From Bacteriovoracaceae bacterium (GTDB lineage Bacteria; Bdellovibrionota; Bacteriovoracia; Bacteriovoracales; Bacteriovoracaceae): a stretch of 33,528 nt of DNA. The stretch covers positions 1 to 33,528 of the forward strand of contig CANFNL010000011.1 of the NCBI GenBank assembly GCA_947448205.1, given 5' to 3'. Position 1 is the first letter of the stretch. Each line of letters begins with the position of its first letter. A program made the translations under genes and the position numbers. This document shows positions 17,017 through 25,265 of this stretch, one piece after another. A model generated the notes under the pieces. The model had not been told where the DNA came from. It saw nothing but the letters and a program-made list of their open reading frames with translations, and did no database searches.

Positions 17017-17023
17017 GAACAAT

Positions 17024-18103
17024 ATGCACATTCTTATTTTAAGTGACTTGCATTTAGGTAAAGGAAAGTTTTTAAAAAATGGCCAACTTAATTTACTCGA
17101 GGACTTCTTGGAGGATGAAAAGTTTTATGACTTTTGTGAATTCTACTCCAAAGGAGAGTATGAAAAAGAAGAAGTGCATCTCGTTCTCAATGGAGATATT
17201 TTAAATCTCATTCAAATTGATGTTGACGGAGTTTTTACTAATATTATTGATGATGATGTGACCGTGCGCTCAATTGATGCTATTGTAAAGGGGCATCCTA
17301 AATTTTTCGAAGGATTAAGAAAATTTCTTAGGGTGCCTAATAAACACGTCACTTATATTATCGGTAATCACGATTCAGGTATGGCCTTTAGTGAAGCGCA
17401 AATTACCCTTCGCAAGTACGTCGGAGAAGATTTGCAATTTTGTTTTGATATTAATTTAAATGGTGTTCATATTGAACATGGTCATAGATTTGAAGTTATT
17501 AATACAGTTCCTAATGATAAATATTTTATGGAAGGACCCAATGGCAAGATGATACTCAATTTACCGTGGGGTTCTCTTTTTTGTATCAATTTACTCCCTG
17601 TTTTAAGAAAGGACCGTCCTAATATTGATAAGGTGAGACCATTGGCCTCGTACGTAAAATGGTGTCTTCTGTATGATTTCAAATTTTTCTGGAAAATGAA
17701 TTACTTAGTAATAACTTATCTGATTCAAAGTAATTTTGATGAATTCATAAAACAAAATAGAAATTTTAAAACAACACTCTCTATTTTAAAGCAAATAACT
17801 ATTTATCCACTCTATGGTAAAAAAGCTAAGGCGATATTAAGGCGTCACCCGGAAATACACACTGTAGTCATGGGTCACACTCATGTACAAGAATGGTTAC
17901 GCTTTCCTGAAAATAAATATTACTTTAATACTGGAACATGGAATCATATCCCTCAACTCGATGCGGGATTGACAGAAGCCCATAATAAATTTACCTATGT
18001 TCAAATTCGCGTTGATAAGGATAAAAATCTTTTATTAACTGGAACTATTAATGTTTGGCAAGGCAATTGGAAACCATTCAGAGAAGAAGTATCGGCGTCT
18101 TAA
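17024..18103 (+). CDS. Calcineurin-like metallophosphoesterase
   Basis: This is a binuclear-metal phosphoesterase of 359 aa. It holds all the motifs in order: SDLHLG (Asp8, His10), NGDILN (Asp58), GNHDS (Asn115, His116), EHGHR (His152/His154) and MGHTH (His285/His287). The middle insertion (about 160-270), rich in aromatics and basic residues, is longer than in LpxH-type UDP-diacylglucosamine hydrolases. It could contact membrane lipids, but no true membrane segment is present. Substrate unknown; LpxH-like lipid or a nucleotide are options. It is the last gene of the operon with the GGDEF protein, 7 nt away. Its stop codon falls inside a perfect hairpin. Confidence 0.9.
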   Translation: MHILILSDLHLGKGKFLKNGQLNLLEDFLEDEKFYDFCEFYSKGEYEKEEVHLVLNGDILNLIQIDVDGVFTNIIDDDVTVRSIDAIVKGHPKFFEGLRKFLRVPNKHVTYIIGNHDSGMAFSEAQITLRKYVGEDLQFCFDINLNGVHIEHGHRFEVINTVPNDKYFMEGPNGKMILNLPWGSLFCINLLPVLRKDRPNIDKVRPLASYVKWCLLYDFKFFWKMNYLVITYLIQSNFDEFIKQNRNFKTTLSILKQITIYPLYGKKAKAILRRHPEIHTVVMGHTHVQEWLRFPENKYYFNTGTWNHIPQLDAGLTEAHNKFTYVQIRVDKDKNLLLTGTINVWQGNWKPFREEVSAS

Positions 18104-18118
18104 TGAAATTAAGACGCC
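18094..18118. terminator. Perfect 11-bp hairpin at convergent gene ends
   Basis: GGCGTCTTAAT (18094-18104) and ATTAAGACGCC (18108-18118) pair around a GAA triloop. It lies between convergent genes and includes the stop codon of the metallophosphoesterase. Neither strand has a good T-run directly after it, so it may be a weak terminator or an mRNA 3'-end stabiliser. Confidence 0.55.
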
Positions 18119-18138
18119 AGCAACTTTATTGTTTGTGA

Positions 18139-18498
18139 CTATTTACTTGCAGCTTTTTTCTTAGTCGTTTGGGTAGGAGCTGTTTTTTTTGTCACCTTCT
18201 TTACAGCTTTTGTCGCAACTTTTTTAGTTGTTTTCTTAATAGCTTTTTTGCTTGATTTCTTCTTCTTTAAGGCAAACTCAACTTTCTTTTGGATTTTATT
18301 CAATTCCGATTTTTGATCGGCCATAAATTTGCGGGCTTTTTTTACTTCATCAGAGACAGTCTTTTCAATTCTTTTTTCAAGAATCATTTTTTCAGCGTGG
18401 AATTTGTCTACTAAACCCTGTACTAAGTGTTTTTTTCTAAGTCTTTCAATTTCCTGTTTTAATTCTTGAAATGATTTTAGCAATTGTTTTTTGTCCAT
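18139..18498 (-). CDS. Lys/Ala/Thr-rich histone H1-like protein, 119 aa
   Basis: The first 75 residues are a charged helical or coiled-coil segment. The last 45 are almost only Lys, Ala, Thr and Ser in 'KKATKKV'-type repeats, resembling eukaryotic histone H1 tails, the chlamydial Hc proteins and AlgP-like bacterial proteins. Such tails bind DNA or RNA non-specifically, so a nucleoid-associated role is plausible. This is inferred from composition, because low complexity prevents a firm family call. AAGGAG precedes the ATG with ideal spacing. It follows nadE by 26 nt on the same strand and may be co-transcribed. Confidence 0.8.
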   Translation of the reverse strand: MDKKQLLKSFQELKQEIERLRKKHLVQGLVDKFHAEKMILEKRIEKTVSDEVKKARKFMADQKSELNKIQKKVEFALKKKKSSKKAIKKTTKKVATKAVKKVTKKTAPTQTTKKKAASK

Positions 18499-18524
18499 GG
18501 GGTAAACTCCTTATGTGGTGGTTG

Positions 18525-20282
18525 TTATAATGTTTTCTTGCTAATCGGAACACGATATCCAAAACCAAAACTTTTAGCCTTCACTTTTATTATAGGACAA
18601 AATTGCGCCCGTTTGTACTCTGATTTAGTTAGAAGGCTAAAAACTTTTAAAACTTCTTCTTTTTTATGCCCTTTTTGGATTAAATGAGCTGCACTAAAGC
18701 GGTTTGACAACAAAGCCTCTAAAATGGGGTCAAGGCGCTCATAAGGAGGAAGTGATTGTGTATCTTCTTGATTTTCTCGAAGTTCAGCACTTGGTGCTCT
18801 CGTTATTATTTCTTCTGGAATCATATCGTTGTATTGTTCATTAATATAAAGAGCGAGCTCATATACCTCACTCTTGTAAAGATCACCCAAAACACTCAGG
18901 GCCCCAACGCTATCTCCATAGATGGTTGAATAGCCCACAGCGATTTCAGATTTATTTGAGGTATTGAGCACCATCGATCCGATATCATTTGAGCGAGCAT
19001 AAATTAAAGTGCCTCGTAGACGACTTTGAATATTTTCGTCGGCTAAGCCTTTCATCTCATTGCTAAAATTTTCGCGGTAGGATCCTTTTATGGTCGAATG
19101 AATAAACTTTATAGGCATAGTGGTAAGTTTTACTCCGATATTTTGGCATAAATCGTAGGAGAGATCATAACTTTGCGAGCTTGAAAAAAAGCCAGGCATA
19201 AAAACAGCTTCAATTTCTATTTTTTGAGGAAGCTTGTCCTTCATTATTTTTAAAATGGCTAAAACCAAAGAGGAGTCCATACCGCCTGAGAGCGCGATGG
19301 AGAATTTAGAAATCTTGTTTTTAACAGAATAATCACTTATACCTAAAATCAAAGCATCTAATATTTCTTGGCACTCGTTTCTTTTCAGTGGCAATAAAGC
19401 TAGAGTGTCGCTGCTTAGTCTAGTGGTAAAGAGATTGGCCCAGGAATTACTTGAGGTCTTAAACTTGGTAGCAAATTCATTCTGTGATTTAGTAAATATG
19501 GGAAGCTCTAAGCTTAAAACATCGCTATTAAAAGCTTTAGCTAATTTTATTACATCGCTACCATTTACGATGAAGCTTCTGCCGTCAAAGATTATCTCGT
19601 CTTCAGCTGCCACCCTGTTGATATACGCAAACGGAGCTTCAATATAATTGGCTATTTCGAGCGCTCTCTGAATTCTTTGATCATGTTTTCCCAAATGAAA
19701 AGGACTGGCAGAGAGATTGACGACCAGGTCACAATTGAGCTTTTTTTCGATGAGATGATCCTTTAATTGCTCTACAGGATCGTGATCGTGGAGATGAGAA
19801 AACCACATGTCTTCGCAGATCAATAGACCAATCTTTTTATTATCGAATTCTAAAACAGAAGGTAAATGGCCTGGAGAAAAATATTTTTTTTCTTCGTATA
19901 GGTCGTAGTTTGGCAAAAGTTGTTTTGTATATATGGCCTTAATTTTTTTTCCAGGCTCAATGAGATAAATGACATTTTCAATTTGCAATGGCAATCCGAC
20001 AGAGTCAAATTGGTATGCCAGACCTCCAACCAATAGAGCAATTGGCGCTGCAGACTTAAATTGTTTTTCTGACCATAGAGTCACGTCATTTAAAAAAGCT
20101 AGATACTCCTCGATAAAACTCTTTTGCAGCACAAGGTCTTGAAGGGGATAGCCTGTTAAAAAGAGCTCTGGAAAAAGGTGCAATCCGTTTTGCTTCCCAG
20201 TTGAGAAGGTGCTTGTGAGATATTTAAATATGGCTTCAAAATCCCCAATTTCATGGTGTGTTTGGTGAAGATTTATTTGCAT
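18525..20282 (-). CDS. nadE: Glutamine-dependent NAD+ synthetase
   Basis: The last step of NAD synthesis amidates nicotinate adenine dinucleotide using glutamine and ATP. The protein has 585 aa from the ATG at 20282, preceded by GGAAG with 5-nt spacing; an upstream in-frame start (20339) would add 19 unlikely residues. The N-terminal nitrilase-type glutaminase domain (1-260) has a complete triad, Glu39 (FPELFLTGYP), Lys120 and Cys156 (LLICEDMW). The C-terminal synthetase domain has the pyrophosphate loop SGGMDSS (332-338) and 'NTSNKSEIAVGYSTIYGDSVG'. The gene is divergent from the EamA transporter, with an AT-rich gap that contains a small inverted repeat, AATTTCT/AGAAATT (20317-20333). Confidence 0.95.
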   Translation of the reverse strand: MQINLHQTHHEIGDFEAIFKYLTSTFSTGKQNGLHLFPELFLTGYPLQDLVLQKSFIEEYLAFLNDVTLWSEKQFKSAAPIALLVGGLAYQFDSVGLPLQIENVIYLIEPGKKIKAIYTKQLLPNYDLYEEKKYFSPGHLPSVLEFDNKKIGLLICEDMWFSHLHDHDPVEQLKDHLIEKKLNCDLVVNLSASPFHLGKHDQRIQRALEIANYIEAPFAYINRVAAEDEIIFDGRSFIVNGSDVIKLAKAFNSDVLSLELPIFTKSQNEFATKFKTSSNSWANLFTTRLSSDTLALLPLKRNECQEILDALILGISDYSVKNKISKFSIALSGGMDSSLVLAILKIMKDKLPQKIEIEAVFMPGFFSSSQSYDLSYDLCQNIGVKLTTMPIKFIHSTIKGSYRENFSNEMKGLADENIQSRLRGTLIYARSNDIGSMVLNTSNKSEIAVGYSTIYGDSVGALSVLGDLYKSEVYELALYINEQYNDMIPEEIITRAPSAELRENQEDTQSLPPYERLDPILEALLSNRFSAAHLIQKGHKKEEVLKVFSLLTKSEYKRAQFCPIIKVKAKSFGFGYRVPISKKTL

Positions 20283-20401
20283 GAATGCTTCCGTTGATTT
20301 AAATTTAAAATCTATTAATTTCTTAGAGAAATTTACCAATTTAAACGAACTAAGAAAACCTATTTCATGAATCTATTGTGGCTAATATCAGAGGATTTAT
20401 T

Positions 20402-21307
20402 TTGACTGGAATATTTTATGTTATTTTCGCGGGTCTACTTTGGGCGTTGGATACACTCATTCGCTATCCTTTACTCGGCAGTGGAGTCTCAGCAGAGCGA
20501 ATAGTCTTTACCGAGCATCTTTTTTTAGTTCTTTTTTTTATTCCCATTCTGCTAAAAAATCGACTTTTTCTTTGGCAGACAAAAGTCTCCTCACTTTTTT
20601 ATTTAATTATCATTGGTGTGTTCGGTTCGGCTATCGGCACTCTGGCTTTTACAAAGGCTTTTTCGCTGATTAATCCTTCTTTGGTGATTTTACTCCAAAA
20701 GCTTCAGCCTATCATTACTTGCACCTTGGCAAGTTTGGTACTGAAAGAAAAAATGCACAAACCTTTTATTTTTTGGGCAGCTGTAGCCCTTTTTGGTGGA
20801 TTGCTTATTTCTTCACCTGATATTTTTCCAAAACTTTCAGAACTTGATTTTAAAATGGGTTTTTTGTCTGAACGCGCCATGCTGGGGTATTTGTTAACTA
20901 TGTTAGCAGTGCTTAGTTGGGGAGCCTCAACAGTTTTTGGAAAAAAACTTTCGACCGATGGCTTTAAAGAAAGCCAGATTATGGGTGGGCGTTTTGTTTT
21001 TGGGTTTATCTTTCTATTTTTTTATGTGACTTCAAATCGCTCACTTGTGCATTTTGATTGGCAAATACTTGTATGGGGAAAAATTTTAGTAATGGTCTTA
21101 CTCTCAGGACTTTTAGGGATGTATCTCTACTACAAAGGATTAAAAATGATTTCTGCTAGGGTCTGTGCTTTAGCTGAAATGTTTTTTCCACTTTCTGCAG
21201 TGACAATTAATTGGGTATTTTTATCAATAAAACTTACTCCAGTGCAATTAATTGGTGCAGGTTTATTAACTTTAGCCTCAGCTGTTATTCAGCTTAAGCA
21301 ATATTAA
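20402..21307 (+). CDS. EamA-family (DMT superfamily) transporter
   Basis: This is an inner-membrane carrier of about ten predicted membrane helices in two EamA halves, 301 aa from the TTG at 20402. AGAGGA (20390-20395) is well spaced for that TTG, while the upstream in-frame GTG (20378) has no ribosome site. Typical marks are 'AGLLWALDTLIRY' in helix 1, 'LKLQPIITCTLASLVLKEKM' at the end of the first half and 'AEMFFPLSAVTINW' in the second. The substrate is unknown; metabolites, amino acids or nucleotide sugars are all possible. It is the first gene of an operon with a sugar-nucleotide enzyme (13 nt) and a glycosyltransferase, so it may handle a related compound. Confidence 0.85.
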   Translation: MTGIFYVIFAGLLWALDTLIRYPLLGSGVSAERIVFTEHLFLVLFFIPILLKNRLFLWQTKVSSLFYLIIIGVFGSAIGTLAFTKAFSLINPSLVILLQKLQPIITCTLASLVLKEKMHKPFIFWAAVALFGGLLISSPDIFPKLSELDFKMGFLSERAMLGYLLTMLAVLSWGASTVFGKKLSTDGFKESQIMGGRFVFGFIFLFFYVTSNRSLVHFDWQILVWGKILVMVLLSGLLGMYLYYKGLKMISARVCALAEMFFPLSAVTINWVFLSIKLTPVQLIGAGLLTLASAVIQLKQY

Positions 21308-21320
21308 AAGAGGACACTTT

Positions 21321-22292
21321 ATGAGTAAGGTTGTATTGCCAAAAACGATGGAAGGAAAAACAATTTTAGTGGCAGGTGCTGCAGGTTTTGTTCCTTCTAC
21401 ACTTTGTGAATTTTATTTAAAACAGGGGGCCCATGTTATAGGGATAGATAATTTTATCACCGGCTCAAGATCCAATATTGATCTGCTGTCGGCTTATAAA
21501 AAATTTGAATTTCATCAGTATAATATCTACGAAAAGCTTCCAAATTTTAAAGATCAAAAAATTGACTATATTCTCTCAATGGCAAGTCCAGCATCTCCTA
21601 TAGATTTTGCCATTATCCCAATTGAGATTATGCGTGTAAATTCCGAAGGAACTCTTAAGCTTTTAGAGCTTGCAAGAGAAAAAAATGCAAGATTTCTAGA
21701 AGCATCGACAAGTGAAGTTTATGGTGATCCTGAAATTCACCCACAAAGAGAAGATTATGTAGGGCATGTAAACCCAATTGGCCCCCGGTCTTGTTATGAT
21801 GAGTCCAAGCGCTTTGCTGAAGCCATGACAATGAGTTTTTATCACAAATACAATGTTGACACCCGTATAGTGCGAATTTTTAATACTTATGGACCTCGCA
21901 TGCGTGCTAATGATGGACGAGTGATTCCTAATTTCATTACACAGGCGATGAAAGGTGAAGACCTCACCGTTTATGGAGATGGTTCACAGACTCGCTCGTA
22001 TTGCTATTCAACTGATTTAGTTAATGCCATTCACTATGTGCTTATGAGTTCAGATCCAACTCCTTTTAATATCGGAAATCCTGACGAATACACTGTAAAA
22101 GAGACAGCGGAGTTGGTGATTAAAATATTAGGAAGCACTTCTAAAATTTGTTATTTGCCACTTCCAAAAGATGATCCAAAAAGACGCAGACCCGACATTA
22201 CTAAAATTCAAACTTACAGCGACTATAAGCCACTCGTGACTTTTGAAGACGGGATTAGACAGACCGCTGAATATTTTAGATCGATTTTGTAG
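21321..22292 (+). CDS. UDP-glucuronate decarboxylase-like NAD-dependent SDR
   Basis: This is an extended short-chain dehydrogenase that most resembles UDP-xylose synthase (UDP-glucuronate to UDP-xylose); 323 aa. It has the Rossmann start 'GKTILVAGAAGFVPS', 'IDNFITGSRSNI', 'ASPASPIDF', 'EASTSEVYGDP' with Thr130/Ser131, and the catalytic pair Tyr159-x3-Lys163 (YDESK). Then follow 'NTYGPRMRANDGRVIPNFI' and 'YGDGSQTRSYCY', both very characteristic of UXS. The third Gly of the dinucleotide GxxGxxG is a Pro here (Pro25). An AAGAGGA precedes the ATG. It sits in an operon with the glycosyltransferase 9 nt downstream, suggesting the sugar nucleotide is used for a surface glycan. Confidence 0.9.
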   Translation: MSKVVLPKTMEGKTILVAGAAGFVPSTLCEFYLKQGAHVIGIDNFITGSRSNIDLLSAYKKFEFHQYNIYEKLPNFKDQKIDYILSMASPASPIDFAIIPIEIMRVNSEGTLKLLELAREKNARFLEASTSEVYGDPEIHPQREDYVGHVNPIGPRSCYDESKRFAEAMTMSFYHKYNVDTRIVRIFNTYGPRMRANDGRVIPNFITQAMKGEDLTVYGDGSQTRSYCYSTDLVNAIHYVLMSSDPTPFNIGNPDEYTVKETAELVIKILGSTSKICYLPLPKDDPKRRRPDITKIQTYSDYKPLVTFEDGIRQTAEYFRSIL

Positions 22293-22301
22293 AAAGGATT
22301 T

Positions 22302-23405
22302 ATGAAAGTAGCTATTACCTGCGATTATTTATTTGAAAGAAATCATTACACCGAAGTCATAGAGACTGTCTGTGAGTTATTTCCAGAAGCACGTCTTTAT
22401 TGTTTTGCTCATAAACAAGGGGCTATATTAGGTCATATTGAGCAACGAGTAATCACTTCAACTTTTTTAAGTCATAAAGTTAATACTGAAGTTGAATTTT
22501 ATAAATACTCTTATCAAATTCCTAGTATTGCCAAAAATCTTTTTGTCTCATGTGAATATGATTTAATCATAAATATTTCTAAAGGATTCTCTCAAGGAAT
22601 CAAAAAATGTGAAAGAACTAAAATCATTACTTATCTCTATGATTTAGATATTGAAAATAAAATGAAAGACTCTTTGTTGCAAAAGATTTTTTCTTCTTAT
22701 GTGCAAAGCTGGGCAATGAAGTTGCTAAAAAAAGCAGACTTGGTAATTGTATCTAGAGATGATCTAAAAGCACATCTGGCAAAGATTGTCCCAATGGCCG
22801 AAGTCGCGCCTCCTCCTTTTAGAATTTCAGATTATTCCTTATTTCCTAAAGAAATGTTTAAGCATCATTTTTTTGCCATAGAAGCCAAAGGTTTAAAGCT
22901 TCAAGAAGCCAAACTTTTAGTTGAATGGATGAAGGAGTGGAATTTCCTTTTTCAGTTTATTGGTCCAGATGAGCATTTAAGTGAAATTAAAACTAATGAG
23001 CTCCCGGCTAATCTTTTCTTTGGAAATAAGTGTAGTGGAGAACACGCACCTGTTTTAGCTTCTTCTATGGCGCTTATAAGTTTTAATCATGAAGAATTTC
23101 CAAATTTAGTGCTTGCCACTATGGCAACCGGCAGACCAGTAATAGTAGGCAATGAATTAAAAAAATGGATCAGTGGCACAGGGACATTTTTTGCAAGTCT
23201 TACCAAAGAGTCACTAAAGGTAATGATTGATGAAGTCCTCAAATTTTCCGAACATTGTGAAGGACAAAAAATCCGCGCACACGTTATGGAATATCACGAT
23301 ATAAAATTCAAAGCTCATCTAAAAAGAGTACTAGATAGATTTCATGATAATTTTCATGAGAAATCTTCTCAAAAACCTAGTTCTGACTGCCAAGAGTGCA
23401 ACTAA
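22302..23405 (+). CDS. Glycosyltransferase, GT4-like
   Basis: This 367-aa cytoplasmic protein resembles GT-B family glycosyltransferases. The N-terminal half opens with 'MKVAITCDYLFERNHYTEVI', a typical acceptor-domain start with an early Gly-poor loop. The C-terminal half has 'FPNLVLATMATGRPVIVG', equivalent to the E.(x)7.E / 'EAMA.G.PVI' donor-binding motif of GT4, with the usual first Glu in 'HEEFPN' but the second position changed (ATMATG). AAAGGA precedes the ATG. It is the last gene of the EamA-UXS operon; the final 29 bp overlap the end of the minus-strand secreted protein gene. It probably acts in a polysaccharide or lipid glycosylation pathway; the substrate is not defined. Confidence 0.8.
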   Translation: MKVAITCDYLFERNHYTEVIETVCELFPEARLYCFAHKQGAILGHIEQRVITSTFLSHKVNTEVEFYKYSYQIPSIAKNLFVSCEYDLIINISKGFSQGIKKCERTKIITYLYDLDIENKMKDSLLQKIFSSYVQSWAMKLLKKADLVIVSRDDLKAHLAKIVPMAEVAPPPFRISDYSLFPKEMFKHHFFAIEAKGLKLQEAKLLVEWMKEWNFLFQFIGPDEHLSEIKTNELPANLFFGNKCSGEHAPVLASSMALISFNHEEFPNLVLATMATGRPVIVGNELKKWISGTGTFFASLTKESLKVMIDEVLKFSEHCEGQKIRAHVMEYHDIKFKAHLKRVLDRFHDNFHEKSSQKPSSDCQECN

Positions 23406-24573
23406 ATAGCTCATCTAAATTTGATCCAGTTGAATTTTGAAATGGACCAAAGTGATTGTAGGCCCTTCCTGCCTGAAAGTGTGGTGAAACGCATCTGGCT
23501 TCGGCATTTTTTAATAGACCATTAACTAAATTACTCGGATGAGTAGCTGAAGTCTTATTAGTATTTACTTGAATTGCAAATGTTTGAATCAGTTTATGGA
23601 CTCCACAAAAATCATTAAAACTTTGCAACGAACTTCCTAGCACTTTTATAAAATCTGCCTGAGAGCCATTTAGTGGGAGTTGGCAAGCTGGACTTGGATT
23701 CATTTTATTCCATGCTTTGAGGCAAGGAGCAATATTGCCATTTTTATCTGGGGTAAATTGAAATGTTCCAATGTTTAAACGAGACTCAATTGGTTGTTTT
23801 CTATCCTCGTAAAATTCAACTCCTGCAGGTCGGCGGTATTCCTTGGGTGCATAAGCGTCTGCTACTTTTTGTGAAGTTGCACCGTCGGCCGTTCCCAGAG
23901 ACTCAGTGTAAGCCAAGCAAGAGAAAAAACGCGACCATAAACTTAAAAGTTCAACCTTTGCCTTCATATCGCCTTTGAGTACTTCGCTTCTGAGCGAGTT
24001 CACATTATTTGCAAAGATATTGAGCTTGCTGATGGTATTTTGGGAAGGGACATTTTTTATAGTTTGACCGAGGCTTGTTGGACTCACATTACAAAGCGGA
24101 TGGCGTATTAATGATGTGGGAAAATAATTTGAATCGTTTTCACTTGTTCCATAAGCGCTACCAATCATGCCAACCATTGCCGGCACATCCTTAATCATCA
24201 TTTGAGTATAATAGCTAATTTGATCGGAAAATTGATCGTGAGGATCCTTATCAAGGTTACATTTATCGACACTATCACTCGCATCAGAATTGACTTGATT
24301 TCTGTTTTTGGTTAGCTCATTTTGGTTGACATAAATGTCGACTGATTGACCAATCACACTAGAGACATTTAAATACTCATCAGAATTTAAGTCTGCCCCC
24401 AAATCAATAGTCGGTTGTGTTGTTGGTTTATTTGGCGAGGGTGATGGAGAGGGCATTGGTTTTGGCCTTCTGGCTCCCATGGCAAAAATAGGTGTTGAAA
24501 TAAAAAAGAGAAGAAACGAAAAAGTAATTAAAGATTTCATTTCTCTTTTTTCGGAAAGAGAAATGGGAATCAA
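23377..24573 (-). CDS. Secreted Cys-containing protein of unknown function, possible lysozyme-like fold
   Basis: I do not recognise a family. The 398-aa frame begins at TTG 24573, which has a good AAAGGA ahead of it; the in-frame ATG at 24540 (387 aa) is the main alternative and has a plain signal peptide (MKSLITFSFLLFFISTPIFA). Both give an exported protein. A Pro/Ser/Lys-rich linker follows, then six to eight Cys. About 230-290 contains 'FFSCLAYTESLG' and 'NIGTFQFTP', an order loosely like the catalytic Glu and 'GLMQ' parts of lytic transglycosylases. This is a weak resemblance. It converges with the glycosyltransferase gene, overlapping by 29 bp. Confidence 0.7.
   Translation of the reverse strand: MIPISLSEKREMKSLITFSFLLFFISTPIFAMGARRPKPMPSPSPSPNKPTTQPTIDLGADLNSDEYLNVSSVIGQSVDIYVNQNELTKNRNQVNSDASDSVDKCNLDKDPHDQFSDQISYYTQMMIKDVPAMVGMIGSAYGTSENDSNYFPTSLIRHPLCNVSPTSLGQTIKNVPSQNTISKLNIFANNVNSLRSEVLKGDMKAKVELLSLWSRFFSCLAYTESLGTADGATSQKVADAYAPKEYRRPAGVEFYEDRKQPIESRLNIGTFQFTPDKNGNIAPCLKAWNKMNPSPACQLPLNGSQADFIKVLGSSLQSFNDFCGVHKLIQTFAIQVNTNKTSATHPSNLVNGLLKNAEARCVSPHFQAGRAYNHFGPFQNSTGSNLDELFSCTLGSQN
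24540..24563 (-). promoter_or_regulatory. 9-bp inverted repeat around the alternative start of the 398-aa protein
   Basis: TTTCTCTTT (24540-24548) and AAAGAGAAA (24555-24563) pair around a 6-base loop, TTTCGG. In the mRNA the stem ends on the A of the ATG at 24540 and hides the only purine-rich stretch before it, so initiation there would be blocked while the TTG at 24573 stays open. Confidence 0.45.
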
Positions 24574-24619
24574 AAATTCCTTTACACGTTTTTAAAGAAG
24601 AGGAAAATACTACCGCTAA

Positions 24620-25072
24620 TTATTGAATAAATGTCTCGGGTTTTCTAAAGAAAAAGAGAGGGATGTCCACCCAAAAGCGGTTTCCATATTTGTCTATCAT
24701 TTGATATTTTCCGCGCATATTTCCAGACGGTGAGTGAAGGGGACAAAAGCTAGAGTATTCGTAGCTCGCCCCAGGTGCTAACATCGGTTGTTGCCCAATT
24801 ACTCCTGAGCCCTGAACTTCGTAGACTTTTCCATTTCCATCTTTGATTTTCCAATGACGATGAATCACTCGGCATTCTGTCTCGCTGTGGTTTGTGATGC
24901 GTATTTTATAAGCATAAAAATACTGATTATTTTCTGGATCAGATCTCTCAGGAACGTAAGAGGGAAGGACTTCGACTTGTATATCGAGAGTAGTAGTGCT
25001 GTAGTATTCCTTATTAGTGATATTTTCAGTTTTAAAATTAGTCTCGTTATTTATTGGCCCTTGTGTATCCAT
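24620..25072 (-). CDS. apaG: ApaG domain protein
   Basis: ApaG (DUF525) is a small cytoplasmic beta-sandwich protein related to the FBXO3 substrate-binding domain; its role in bacteria is uncertain. The ATG at 25072 is chosen because GAGG sits 6 nt before it; a start at 25108 would add 12 residues without a site. The 150 aa show the family signature 'YFYAYKIRITNHSETECRVIHRHWKI', then 'VQGSGVIGQQPMLAPGASYEYSSFCPL' and 'GNMRGKYQM'. An extra N-terminal region of about 25 polar residues precedes the domain. It faces away from the HiPIP gene, with a 193-bp divergent gap. Confidence 0.93.
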   Translation of the reverse strand: MDTQGPINNETNFKTENITNKEYYSTTTLDIQVEVLPSYVPERSDPENNQYFYAYKIRITNHSETECRVIHRHWKIKDGNGKVYEVQGSGVIGQQPMLAPGASYEYSSFCPLHSPSGNMRGKYQMIDKYGNRFWVDIPLFFFRKPETFIQ

Positions 25073-25265
25073 ACTTTCCTCAAAAAATGATGTAGCTTGG
25101 TTTATCAAAAATAGTTCAATAATGAAAGAGCAACTAGTTTATTGGCCCAAACATTAGTTTGCACATAACTAACTAAAATGATTACTTTTTTATTAAGTCA
25201 GGTGGTGTACGAGTCGAAACCTGCATGTTAGTATTTTAAAAATTATTTAATCGTAGGAGTCATCG

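Noticed and set aside
20298-20309. 12-bp palindrome TTTAAATTTAAA upstream of nadE
   Set aside because: Made only of A and T in short runs in an AT-rich gap; likely by chance.
20378-20401. GTG start for the EamA transporter
   Set aside because: No ribosome site before it, while AGAGGA is well placed for the TTG at 20402.
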